Below, in pieces: positions 1-6,292 of a DNA stretch of 6,292 nt. The notes under the pieces were generated by a model. The model was not told the origin of the DNA and ran no database searches. It worked only from the letters and a program-made list of their open reading frames with translations. The DNA comes from Prevotella sp. (GTDB lineage Bacteria > Bacteroidota > Bacteroidia > Bacteroidales > Bacteroidaceae). Position 1 is the first letter of the stretch. Each line of letters starts with the position of its first letter. The stretch lies in the NCBI GenBank assembly GCA_017424205.1, contig JAFPAS010000155.1:1-6292 (forward strand), given 5' to 3'. The position numbers and the translations under genes are program-made.

Positions 1-1983
1 CGTGAACGTAACACCGACGGTATGCCATCTGAAAAATGGGCATATTTCTGCGAAGCCACACCTGGCGCCCAGAATAGTTCGGCAGTAGCATCAGATATTC
101 TTGGCGAACCCGTATTTAGCGAAGAAGGCAGAGTGAGCGAGACGAAGCAGAACATCAAGCTTACCCTGAGCTTGCCTTCTGGAAGCCCGCTTGGCACACA
201 CATACGCTACACACTTGACGGTACAGAACCTACAGCCGCAAGTGCGCTCTATAGTACACCTATCACAGTAAACTCTTCGATGGTTGTGCGGGCGAAGCTA
301 TTTTGCAAGGGTTGGCTTTCTCCGCGTTCTACTGTCCATTCTTATCTCTCGCTCGGACGTAAACAGACGTTACCCGTTGTTTCTATTGTTGTTGACCCTG
401 CATATCTCTATGATAGTAAAATCGGCATTTATGTAGATGGTACATACAGCAAGGATGTAAAAAACTATGAATACGATTGGCGACGTCCCATCAACCTCGA
501 ACTGTTTGAAACAGACGGTACGACATGTTCTATTAATCAGTTGTGCGAAACACGTATACATGGCGGAGCATCACGCGGTTCTGTAAAAAAGTCAATGGCA
601 TTTTATGCCAACAAACGATTCGGAGAGAAACGCTTCAAATATGAATTCTTCCCTGACCAGCGTCCTGGACAGACAAACTACAAATCATTTCTGATGCGTA
701 ATGCAGGAAACGATTTCGACTATCTCTTTATGCGTGATGCTGTAATCCAGAGTGTCATGGCGAAACATGTTGATATGGACTGGCAGGCTTATCGTCCCGC
801 TATTGTCTTCATAAATGGTGAATATCACGGCATGCTGAATTTTCGTGACCGCTCTAACGACGATTACGTCTTCACTAACTATGACGAACTGGAAGACATT
901 GATATGATAGAAAACTCATGGGAGCTTAAAAACGGAACATGGGACCATTTCAACGCCTTCAAAGCATTCTATCAGGAGCATGGACATACATGGGACGAAT
1001 ATTCCAAATGGCTTGATCTGTATGAGTTCATAAATATCTATGCTATGAACCTTTTCTATAACAATCAGGATTTTCCAGGTAATAATCTCGTGTGGTGGAG
1101 ACCGCGTACAGCTGACGGAAAATGGAGAATTATTGCTAAAGATACAGACTTCGGCTTAGGACTCTATGGCTCGCCTGCATCATACAACACCATGGAGTGG
1201 ATATACAACCCGAACTATGATGCTGACAAAAGCTGGGCTAACGGCTACGACCACACACGCCTCTTCCGCCGACTGATGGATAACTCCGACTTCCAGCGCG
1301 AATTTATCGACCGATGCGCCATATACATGGCAGACTTCATGAACGAGAGAGGAACACGTGAGGTTTGGGACCCTATGTACGAGGCAATAAAAACCGAATA
1401 TCCTCACCACAGAAAACTTATCAACGAATGGTGGCCTAACTATAACGACGAGCTCGCTGCCGCACGTAGCTGGATAGCAGAACGTCCGCAGCACTTCTAT
1501 AACCAGCTGGCGCAGAAATACTCACTCGGCACACCGTTGCCACTATCTGTCAATATGTCTCTCGCAGAGACAGAGATAGCTGGACACACTTTCATTGTCA
1601 ACGGAGTGGCATTATCTAAAGGGAGAATGGCTGGCAAATTCTTCAAAAACAGAAGCCTGACAATTGAGGCACAGACCTCAGACACAGCACAGACCTCTGT
1701 AGTCGGCTGGCGAACAACTTTGATACGCACCGACGGAACACAGGACGTCACCGAATGCCGCACACCAATTCTTAAGACCGTCATGCCTGACTGCCAGGCA
1801 TTCCTGATCACCGCAATACTGGGTGAACCGACAGGGGTAACTGAACATCCGCATGCCGACAGCTGCAATAATACATCCCAATTGTTCGATATTAGTGGAC
1901 GAGCAACTGAGGGAGCACTTAATGCAGGAGTATATATACTCCGTAATAGCGACGGCACAACAAGAAAAGTCCTCTTCCGATAG
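1..1983 (+). CDS. CotH kinase family secreted protein with T9SS-type C-terminal tail (5' end outside window)
   Basis: The frame is open from base 1; the ATG at 22 is probably internal, because residues from base 1 (RERNTDG, then W and ATPGAQN) look like the end of a lamin-tail domain. Counting the base-22 Met as 1, a chitobiase/hexosaminidase C-terminal-like domain lies at about 32-108 (IRYTLDGTEPT, then LYSTPI). A CotH domain spans about 115-430: LPVVSIVVDP, GIYVDG, LMRNAGNDFD, VFINGEYHGM, NNQDFPGNN and WRIIAKDTDFGLG. Asp350, Asp374 and Asp376 are the likely metal/ATP-site acids by family analogy. A beta-rich region follows (about 507-605). Residues 618-653 (LFDISGR, then AGVYILR, ending KVLFR) match a type A sorting domain of the Por/type IX secretion system, implying export and surface attachment or release. 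CotH proteins are atypical protein kinases, known from Bacillus spore coat; the substrate here is unknown. The signal peptide would lie upstream. The gene ends at TAG and converges on the kinase gene. Confidence 0.9.
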   Translation, partial: RERNTDGMPSEKWAYFCEATPGAQNSSAVASDILGEPVFSEEGRVSETKQNIKLTLSLPSGSPLGTHIRYTLDGTEPTAASALYSTPITVNSSMVVRAKLFCKGWLSPRSTVHSYLSLGRKQTLPVVSIVVDPAYLYDSKIGIYVDGTYSKDVKNYEYDWRRPINLELFETDGTTCSINQLCETRIHGGASRGSVKKSMAFYANKRFGEKRFKYEFFPDQRPGQTNYKSFLMRNAGNDFDYLFMRDAVIQSVMAKHVDMDWQAYRPAIVFINGEYHGMLNFRDRSNDDYVFTNYDELEDIDMIENSWELKNGTWDHFNAFKAFYQEHGHTWDEYSKWLDLYEFINIYAMNLFYNNQDFPGNNLVWWRPRTADGKWRIIAKDTDFGLGLYGSPASYNTMEWIYNPNYDADKSWANGYDHTRLFRRLMDNSDFQREFIDRCAIYMADFMNERGTREVWDPMYEAIKTEYPHHRKLINEWWPNYNDELAAARSWIAERPQHFYNQLAQKYSLGTPLPLSVNMSLAETEIAGHTFIVNGVALSKGRMAGKFFKNRSLTIEAQTSDTAQTSVVGWRTTLIRTDGTQDVTECRTPILKTVMPDCQAFLITAILGEPTGVTEHPHADSCNNTSQLFDISGRATEGALNAGVYILRNSDGTTRKVLFR

Positions 1984-2037
1984 AAATTAGTGCGCACACT
2001 TAATAACGCATACGAAGAATAAATATGATGCGAATTT

Positions 2038-2083
2038 AAAATAACGGCTGGAGCAATGTGTTAATTGCACCAGCCGTTATTTT
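2038..2083. terminator. Bidirectional intrinsic terminator between convergent genes
   Basis: A perfect 14-bp inverted repeat (AAAATAACGGCTGG at 2038-2051 with CCAGCCGTTATTTT at 2070-2083) continues after one A/A mismatch into five more pairs (GCAAT 2053-2057 with ATTGC 2064-2068), leaving a 6-nt loop. The outer A and T runs supply a U-rich tract (UUAUUUU) in either direction. It lies 55 bp past the CotH stop and 29 bp past the kinase stop, so it probably ends transcription of both genes. This is read directly from the sequence; function is inferred from structure. Confidence 0.9.
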
Positions 2084-2111
2084 GGCTATCAATGTATTTT
2101 ATAATCCATCC

Positions 2112-3791
2112 TTAATATTTGAACGATGAGCCACCGACGAATTCTCGCATGATGGATGTTGGTGGTATGTCTTTGTGTGATATCGGTGTGAAATAGTGTA
2201 TGAACTTCAGCAGGCGGTGGGCTTCGGCATATTCTGGACAGTTTTTTGGCACAGTAGCCAGAATCGGTTCGGCATGGCTGCGCAAGACTGCGAACTCGAT
2301 GTTGAGTGCACTGTTGAACATGGCGTCGGCATTCTCCTGATAGGGCAGAATCCATCGTTCTTCGCTCTGGCAGACGTTTTTCCACTGGCGTATTGTCTCT
2401 TGTGCTGTGAACGCCTGTTTGTTGTAGTCGCGGATGATGCGTCGCAGCAGACGGTTGTCGCGAGTGGGCACCCAGTTATGGCTGTCTAATGATACGGAGG
2501 TTAGAACAGATGTGTATATTCTGTATTTCTGCGTGTCGGGTATGCTGTCTGTCAGCAGCGGATTGAGTGCGTGTATGCCTTCGATGATCAGCACCTTATT
2601 GTCAGAGAGGCTGAGACGTTTCCCGTTATATTCGCGCATTCCGGTTGTGAAATTATATTCCGGGACGCTTACTTCTTCGCCTTGCAGTAGGCGTGAGAGG
2701 TCCTTGCGCAGGAGCGCATGGTCGACGGTGTCAAAATTGTCGAAGTCGTACTGGCCGTCAGGCAGGAGTGGTGTGTCGACACGGTTTACGAAGTAGTCGT
2801 CGGTAGAGAATGATATTGGGCAGATGCCGCATGCAAGGAGTTGCACAGAGAGTCGTTTCGTGAATGTTGTCTTGCCAGAGCTTGACGGACCGGTTATCAG
2901 TACAATGCGCAGGCCGTTGTTCTGATGGCGGCGATATATCTCTTCAGCAATCTGGACAATCTTTTTCTCCTGCAGGGCTTCAGACACCTGTATGAGTTCT
3001 GTTGCTCTGCCCTGTTCGCATGCTTTATTTACATCGCCAGCATTTGATAGTCGCATGATGACATTCCATCTTACTTGTTCCTTGTATGCCTGGAATGTCA
3101 TTGGCTGGGCGATTTTTTCTGCGAGAATCGACGGGTTGTCTCTGTCGGGCACGCGGAGCAGCATGCCGTCGCCGTATGGTTCTAATGAGAACAGGTGTAT
3201 ATAGCCTGTTGACGGCAGTAGCGCTCCATAGTAATAGTCGATGGTCTCGTCAAGAGTATAATAGTCGGTGTATGGCTTGCCTAAGGTCTCGAGCAGTTTC
3301 ACTTTGTCAGCCATGCCGTGTGAGCGGAATAGGGCGATGGCATCTTCTGTGGGCACCTCATGGCGTCGGAATGGCAGATCTTGTGAAATAATCTCCTTCA
3401 TGCGCAGACGTACTTGCTCAATCTCTAAGGCTGTGAGCCCGCGGGTGCGTCCGTCAATGGCAGGTTTGACGAAGTTGCAATAGAATCCGCGTGATATCGG
3501 ATGCTCTATATACAGGCGTGAATGGGGGTATATATCCTGTACGGCTTTGCAGAGCACAAAGCATAGCGAGCGTATGTAGACACGCATTCCGCTTGGCGAC
3601 TGTATGCTGACATATTCGATGTCGCGATTTTGAAAGAGTCGGAATTTCAAACCTTGCGACACATTGTTTACTTTTGCAGAGATTGGCGGATACTTCATTG
3701 AGACGCCAAAGTCATTGTAAATCTCAAGAAGCGAGCTGCCTTCTGCTATGTTTCGTGTCTGGTTATTGTTCTTGCAGCGTATTTGTAGCAT
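2112..3791 (-). CDS. TGS/ThrRS-like domain-containing nucleoside (uridine-type) kinase
   Basis: This complete 559-residue protein has two parts. Residues 1 to about 65 resemble a TGS domain, and about 66-230 resemble the second additional domain of threonyl-tRNA synthetase (EHPISRGFYCNF, 96-107). Residues about 290-500 form a uridine kinase/phosphoribulokinase-type P-loop kinase: Walker A GPSSSGKTT (301-309), STDDYF (329-334), YDFDNFDTVD (348-357), LIIEGIHALN (401-410) and the arginine-rich RDNRLLRRIIRD (444-455). The C-terminus ends MREFVGGSSFKY, typical of this family, so the gene looks intact. The expected reaction is ATP-dependent phosphorylation of a nucleoside in the cytoplasm, probably pyrimidine salvage; the substrate cannot be fixed from sequence, and the role of the ThrRS-like half is unknown. 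No aminoacylation core is present. The start is the first in-frame ATG, preceded by an AT-rich leader without Shine-Dalgarno, as usual in Bacteroidetes. It lies 137 bp downstream of fbp on the same strand. Confidence 0.92.
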   Translation of the reverse strand: MLQIRCKNNNQTRNIAEGSSLLEIYNDFGVSMKYPPISAKVNNVSQGLKFRLFQNRDIEYVSIQSPSGMRVYIRSLCFVLCKAVQDIYPHSRLYIEHPISRGFYCNFVKPAIDGRTRGLTALEIEQVRLRMKEIISQDLPFRRHEVPTEDAIALFRSHGMADKVKLLETLGKPYTDYYTLDETIDYYYGALLPSTGYIHLFSLEPYGDGMLLRVPDRDNPSILAEKIAQPMTFQAYKEQVRWNVIMRLSNAGDVNKACEQGRATELIQVSEALQEKKIVQIAEEIYRRHQNNGLRIVLITGPSSSGKTTFTKRLSVQLLACGICPISFSTDDYFVNRVDTPLLPDGQYDFDNFDTVDHALLRKDLSRLLQGEEVSVPEYNFTTGMREYNGKRLSLSDNKVLIIEGIHALNPLLTDSIPDTQKYRIYTSVLTSVSLDSHNWVPTRDNRLLRRIIRDYNKQAFTAQETIRQWKNVCQSEERWILPYQENADAMFNSALNIEFAVLRSHAEPILATVPKNCPEYAEAHRLLKFIHYFTPISHKDIPPTSIMREFVGGSSFKY

Positions 3792-3800
3792 TTTATTTCA

Positions 3801-3891
3801 TTTAGTTGACGAGTAGATAGGTTTAGTTGACGAGTAGACAAGAAGTTCCTTGAGTGTAACGAAAAAACGAGTTGATTGTTTAGTTGACGAG
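3801..3891. repeat. Degenerate direct repeats, TTTAGTTGACGAGTAGA type
   Basis: Two identical 17-bp copies of TTTAGTTGACGAGTAGA lie at 3801-3817 and 3822-3838 (period 21 bp), and a 13-bp partial copy, TTTAGTTGACGAG, lies at 3879-3891. Within each full copy an approximate 8-bp unit can be seen (GTTGACGA then GTAGAYAR). From memory, related GTTGACGA tandem runs are scattered between genes in Bacteroidales. The repeats fill much of the spacer upstream of the kinase start and would be transcribed in its leader if the transcript starts upstream. No function is evident. Confidence 0.8.
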
Positions 3892-3894
3892 GAC

Positions 3895-3929
3895 TTTAAC
3901 CGTTAACCATCAACGATAACCCTTAACCT
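3895..3929. repeat. Degenerate TTAACC heptamer repeat
   Basis: About five imperfect 7-bp units follow one another: TTTAACC, GTTAACC, ATCAACG, ATAACCC and a slightly offset TTAACCT. On the transcribed (minus) strand this reads as GGTTAA-like units directly after the fbp stop codon, the last unit touching that stop. It does not form a GC-rich hairpin with a T-run, so it does not look like an intrinsic terminator. It is best described as a short decayed simple repeat. Confidence 0.65.
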
Positions 3930-5902
3930 TATTTCTTTATGTCTCGCTCTTTAATATATCCGTGTCGGTAGGCGTAGAGTAGTTTCTGCAGCTCATCTAT
4001 TCGTTGGCGGAGTGCTTCGCCTTTGTCGGTATCTGCTACAAGCATGCGGCGGTTAGACATCTCGATAATCTGTGTGGTAGACTTGATGTCGCTTCCTGTC
4101 AGTACGGCATGTTCTGCAGAGGTGAATGGCTCATGCTGCACGAGTTGGAATCCGCGGCTATGGTATACGAGTGTATATCCCGCAATGCCCGTCTCGCTAT
4201 GGTAAGCCTCAGAGAATCCGCCGTCTATGACCATGAGTTTTCCGTTTGCCTTGATAGGATTTTCACCGCTTGTGACATGTACTGGTACGTGTCCGTTGAT
4301 TATGTGGCGGTTAGGGCCGGTCAGCCCGAAGGCATCCATGATGCCATCGATAACGTTCTCATTGTCACGCAGTTTGAAATAGTTGCCTTTCTCTTCTTTG
4401 TGTGTTTTCTTATCAGCAATGAAATATCTCTCGAAAGTAGTCATCTTTGACTTGTCGAAGAGCGGTGAGTCTGGTCCGCACCATAGATAGAGGAAATAGT
4501 CTTTAGCATACTGGCGCATGTTTTCATCGGTGTCTTGCTGGAACGCAGAGCGCACGAGCATACCGATATTGTGCATCAAGTCTTTACCGGAATAGAATTG
4601 TCCTGGTATCATCTCTACTTTCTTCAGTGTACCATCTTCGTTGAGTGGCACAGAGGCATGGAATAGCAAGTTGCCGTTGTATATTGCATACATGCATCCG
4701 TGGGAAAGAATGGCGCGTATGTGCTTCTGAAGTTTCTCAGATACTTGGAACGAATGGTGGAGGCGCGACATGAGCATACGCTCTTCTTCTGTTAGTGTAA
4801 TTCCTGTAGGGAATTGAGAGTTGTGCATCTCGTATTCCGTTCCGTCGACAATGCATGTATTACGCTCAAGGTTGACTGTAGAGATGATGTTACGGTCTTG
4901 CATGTGCCAGTTTGGATATTTTGCGAACAGTGCGCCTTCAATCTTAAACTGTATGATAGAGATGGCCTTATGCATCATTGTCACAAGACGTCGTTGCTTA
5001 TCGTCAATTTCGTCGTTCTCGTTGAGGATGATAGGCTCGAATCCGCGGCATTCATCATCGTTATAGTGCTCCATAGCGAATGTGGCAAGAGGTACGAGAT
5101 TAATTCCGTAGCCCTCCTCCAGTGTTGTCAGATTGGCATATCTGAGGCATATTCGTATGACATGGCATATGCATGCATCGTTACCAGCGCTTGCGCCCAT
5201 CCAGAGTATGTCATGGTTGCCCCATTGGATGTCCCATGAATGGTAGTTCTTTAGCGTGTCCATGATGATATGTGCTCCTGGTCCGCGGTCGTAGATATCG
5301 CCAAGAATATGGAGCTGGTCGATTGACAGGCGCTGTATGACGTTGCATATCGCAATAATGAAGTCGTCGGCACGCTGTGTTGATATAATGGTGTCGATAA
5401 TGCCGTTTACGTAGTCAGCTTTGTCAAGGTCGTCTGTTCGTTCGTGCAGGAGTTCTTGTATGATATACGAATACTCTTCTGGGAGTGATTTCTGCACTTT
5501 AGAACGTGTATATTTAGAACATACTTCGCGCAGCACAGCCACCAGTTGGTGGAGTGTGATATGATACCAGTCGCGCATGTTGTTCTCTTTCGACTTTACA
5601 ATCTCGAGCTTCTGTTCGGGATAGTAGATAAGCGTGCATAGCTCGCGTGTCTCAGATTCGCGGATGGTGTTGCCGAATATCTCGTTAACTTTACGCTTGA
5701 TGTTTCCAGAAGCGTTTTTCAGTATGTGCTGGAATGCCTGGTGCTCACCGTGTATGTCTGCAAGAAAATGCTCGGTGCTTTTTGGCAGATTGAGTATAGC
5801 CGAGAGATTTATTATCTCTGTGGCTGCCGAGGCTACGGTAGGGAATGTGTTTGACAGCAGTTGCAGATAACGCATGTCTTTCTCTATGTTAGATGCTATC
5901 AT
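3929..5902 (-). CDS. fbp: Class III fructose-1,6-bisphosphatase
   Basis: The product hydrolyses fructose-1,6-bisphosphate to fructose-6-phosphate and phosphate, the committed gluconeogenic step, in the cytoplasm. At 657 residues it is full length for the class III (FBPase_2, Bacillus YydE-like) family, unrelated in fold to E. coli Fbp or GlpX. It carries the metallophosphoesterase metal-site motifs in order: DIHGEH (49-54), GDIYDRG (201-207), GNHD (228-231) and NGHVPV (536-541), followed by VIDGGFSEAYH (558-568). The N-terminal RYLQLLSNTFP and EIINLSAILNLPKSTEHF stretches are family hallmarks. The Bacillus enzyme is Mn-dependent, inhibited by AMP and relieved by phosphoenolpyruvate; similar control here is only inferred. 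The chosen ATG overlaps the upstream stop codon (TAATG), which favours it over the in-frame ATG at residue 10. No Shine-Dalgarno is visible. It may be co-transcribed with the kinase downstream, since no clear terminator separates them. Confidence 0.96.
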   Translation of the reverse strand: MIASNIEKDMRYLQLLSNTFPTVASAATEIINLSAILNLPKSTEHFLADIHGEHQAFQHILKNASGNIKRKVNEIFGNTIRESETRELCTLIYYPEQKLEIVKSKENNMRDWYHITLHQLVAVLREVCSKYTRSKVQKSLPEEYSYIIQELLHERTDDLDKADYVNGIIDTIISTQRADDFIIAICNVIQRLSIDQLHILGDIYDRGPGAHIIMDTLKNYHSWDIQWGNHDILWMGASAGNDACICHVIRICLRYANLTTLEEGYGINLVPLATFAMEHYNDDECRGFEPIILNENDEIDDKQRRLVTMMHKAISIIQFKIEGALFAKYPNWHMQDRNIISTVNLERNTCIVDGTEYEMHNSQFPTGITLTEEERMLMSRLHHSFQVSEKLQKHIRAILSHGCMYAIYNGNLLFHASVPLNEDGTLKKVEMIPGQFYSGKDLMHNIGMLVRSAFQQDTDENMRQYAKDYFLYLWCGPDSPLFDKSKMTTFERYFIADKKTHKEEKGNYFKLRDNENVIDGIMDAFGLTGPNRHIINGHVPVHVTSGENPIKANGKLMVIDGGFSEAYHSETGIAGYTLVYHSRGFQLVQHEPFTSAEHAVLTGSDIKSTTQIIEMSNRRMLVADTDKGEALRQRIDELQKLLYAYRHGYIKERDIKK

Positions 5903-5904
5903 TA
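5900..5904 (-). promoter_or_regulatory. TAATG stop/start overlap coupling the upstream gene to fbp
   Basis: On the minus strand the upstream frame ends TAA and fbp begins ATG, sharing one A (TAATG). With no ribosome-binding site upstream of fbp, this junction suggests that ribosomes finishing the first gene restart on fbp. The overlap is seen directly; translational coupling is inferred. Confidence 0.75.
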
Positions 5905-6292
5905 TGGTGTTGTTATTAGATTATTTATTTTTGTTCTGATTTTGTGGGTTTCTGAATCGTTAAGAGGTGTGATTGGCATGAAGCCAATGGTCAGTCTGAA
6001 ATACTCAGAGAGAATATGGATAATCCGCGCAGAAAATTTCGTTAATTTCATATCGTCAAGAATCTTAGCCAGAATATTCTCGTCAATGTCAGCATATCTC
6101 AGAATAACGAAGATATCAGCAAGGATTCTTATAGGAGCATCCCATTCTGGATGTGAATAGCTGTGGCATAATTGCAGATTCAGTAAGCTGAACTGTTGTG
6201 CTAAGGTGTATTCTTCGTTGTTGTTAACATACTGAAGTTGCAGTTTCTTGTCGTGCATCTGTTCAGAATACGTTTTCGTTTTGCATTTGGCA
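5902..6292 (-). CDS. Nucleotidyltransferase-family-like protein, C-terminal part (5' end outside window)
   Basis: The frame is open to the window edge with no stop, so the ATG at 6258 is probably internal and the gene starts beyond 6292. About 129 residues are visible. The pattern LQLCHSYSH, then RILADIFVILRY, ADIDENILAKIL and a helix ending IGFMPI resembles the C-terminal half of the uncharacterised nucleotidyltransferase family (NTP_transf_5, PF14907), where an H-rich helix is followed by an (L/I)RxLxD helix, a 'didw' segment and a final 'llg.plP'. The catalytic G-S and D-x-D region would be upstream and cannot be checked. Without it the assignment rests on general helix pattern, and a different helical protein or a remnant is possible. 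It overlaps fbp by one base in the same direction, implying one operon. Its substrate and role are unknown. Confidence 0.5.
   Translation of the reverse strand, partial: AKCKTKTYSEQMHDKKLQLQYVNNNEEYTLAQQFSLLNLQLCHSYSHPEWDAPIRILADIFVILRYADIDENILAKILDDMKLTKFSARIIHILSEYFRLTIGFMPITPLNDSETHKIRTKINNLITTP

Noticed and set aside
1497..1997. 166-codon open frame on the minus strand opposite the CotH gene
   Set aside because: It lies wholly antisense to a well-supported coding region apart from a few bases, has no recognisable domain, and its composition is that of a frame shadow.
1990..1997. GTGCGCAC perfect palindrome just after the CotH stop
   Set aside because: Eight bases is short enough to occur by chance; it is not repeated and no regulator can be assigned.
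2196..2796. Plus-strand open frames (97 and 120 codons) opposite the kinase gene
   Set aside because: They are antisense shadows of a full-length conserved kinase, with no recognisable domain.
3871..3914. GTTGAT (3871-3876) and ATCAAC (3909-3914) as a terminator stem after fbp
   Set aside because: Only six AT-leaning pairs with a 32-nt loop and no following T-run; too weak to call.
3801..3929. Possible CRISPR array or mobile-element end
   Set aside because: The copies are short, few, irregularly spaced and lack unique spacers of even length; there are no cas genes, transposase, terminal inverted repeats or target duplications nearby.
4004..4450. 148-codon and, at 4814-5239, 141-codon open frames on the plus strand inside fbp
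   Set aside because: Both are antisense to the intact, motif-complete FBPase gene and show no family features.

Overview
This window looks like chromosomal DNA of a Bacteroidales bacterium, most likely Prevotella or a close relative. The reasons are a secreted CotH-family protein with a C-terminal tail like those used by the type IX secretion system, a class III (Bacillus/Bacteroides-type) fructose-1,6-bisphosphatase, a TGS/ThrRS-like domain fused to a uridine-kinase-type domain, start codons without Shine-Dalgarno sequences, and degenerate GTTGACGA-type and TTAACC-type intergenic repeats. The genus is an inference from these features; no marker gene is present.

Layout. Positions 1-1983 (+) hold the 3' part of a CotH-kinase-family surface protein whose reading frame is already open at base 1. 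Positions 1984-2111 are a short convergent intergenic region with a strong, near-symmetrical hairpin at 2038-2083 that can terminate transcription from both sides. The rest is on the minus strand. In transcription order it holds the 3' part of a gene whose visible portion resembles the C-terminal region of the uncharacterised nucleotidyltransferase family (6292-5902), the class III FBPase gene fbp (5902-3929), a 137-bp repeat-rich spacer (3928-3792), and a full-length TGS-domain nucleoside kinase (3791-2112).

How the genes relate. The nucleotidyltransferase-like gene and fbp overlap by one base in a TAATG junction, so they are almost certainly co-transcribed and probably translationally coupled. 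fbp supplies the irreversible gluconeogenic step from fructose-1,6-bisphosphate to fructose-6-phosphate. The kinase belongs to the P-loop uridine kinase/phosphoribulokinase superfamily and probably phosphorylates a nucleoside, though its exact substrate is not readable here. There is no clear intrinsic terminator after fbp, so the kinase may be read from the same transcript; the 137-bp spacer could also hold its own promoter, but no convincing Bacteroidetes promoter was found. The CotH gene is separate and faces this cluster.

Overall this is an ordinary core-genome region. I found no defence system, mobile element, CRISPR array, RNA gene or evident new multi-gene system. The points most worth a second look are the unusual coupling of a nucleotidyltransferase-like gene to fbp, the ThrRS-like appendage on the kinase, and the degenerate repeats between the two enzyme genes.
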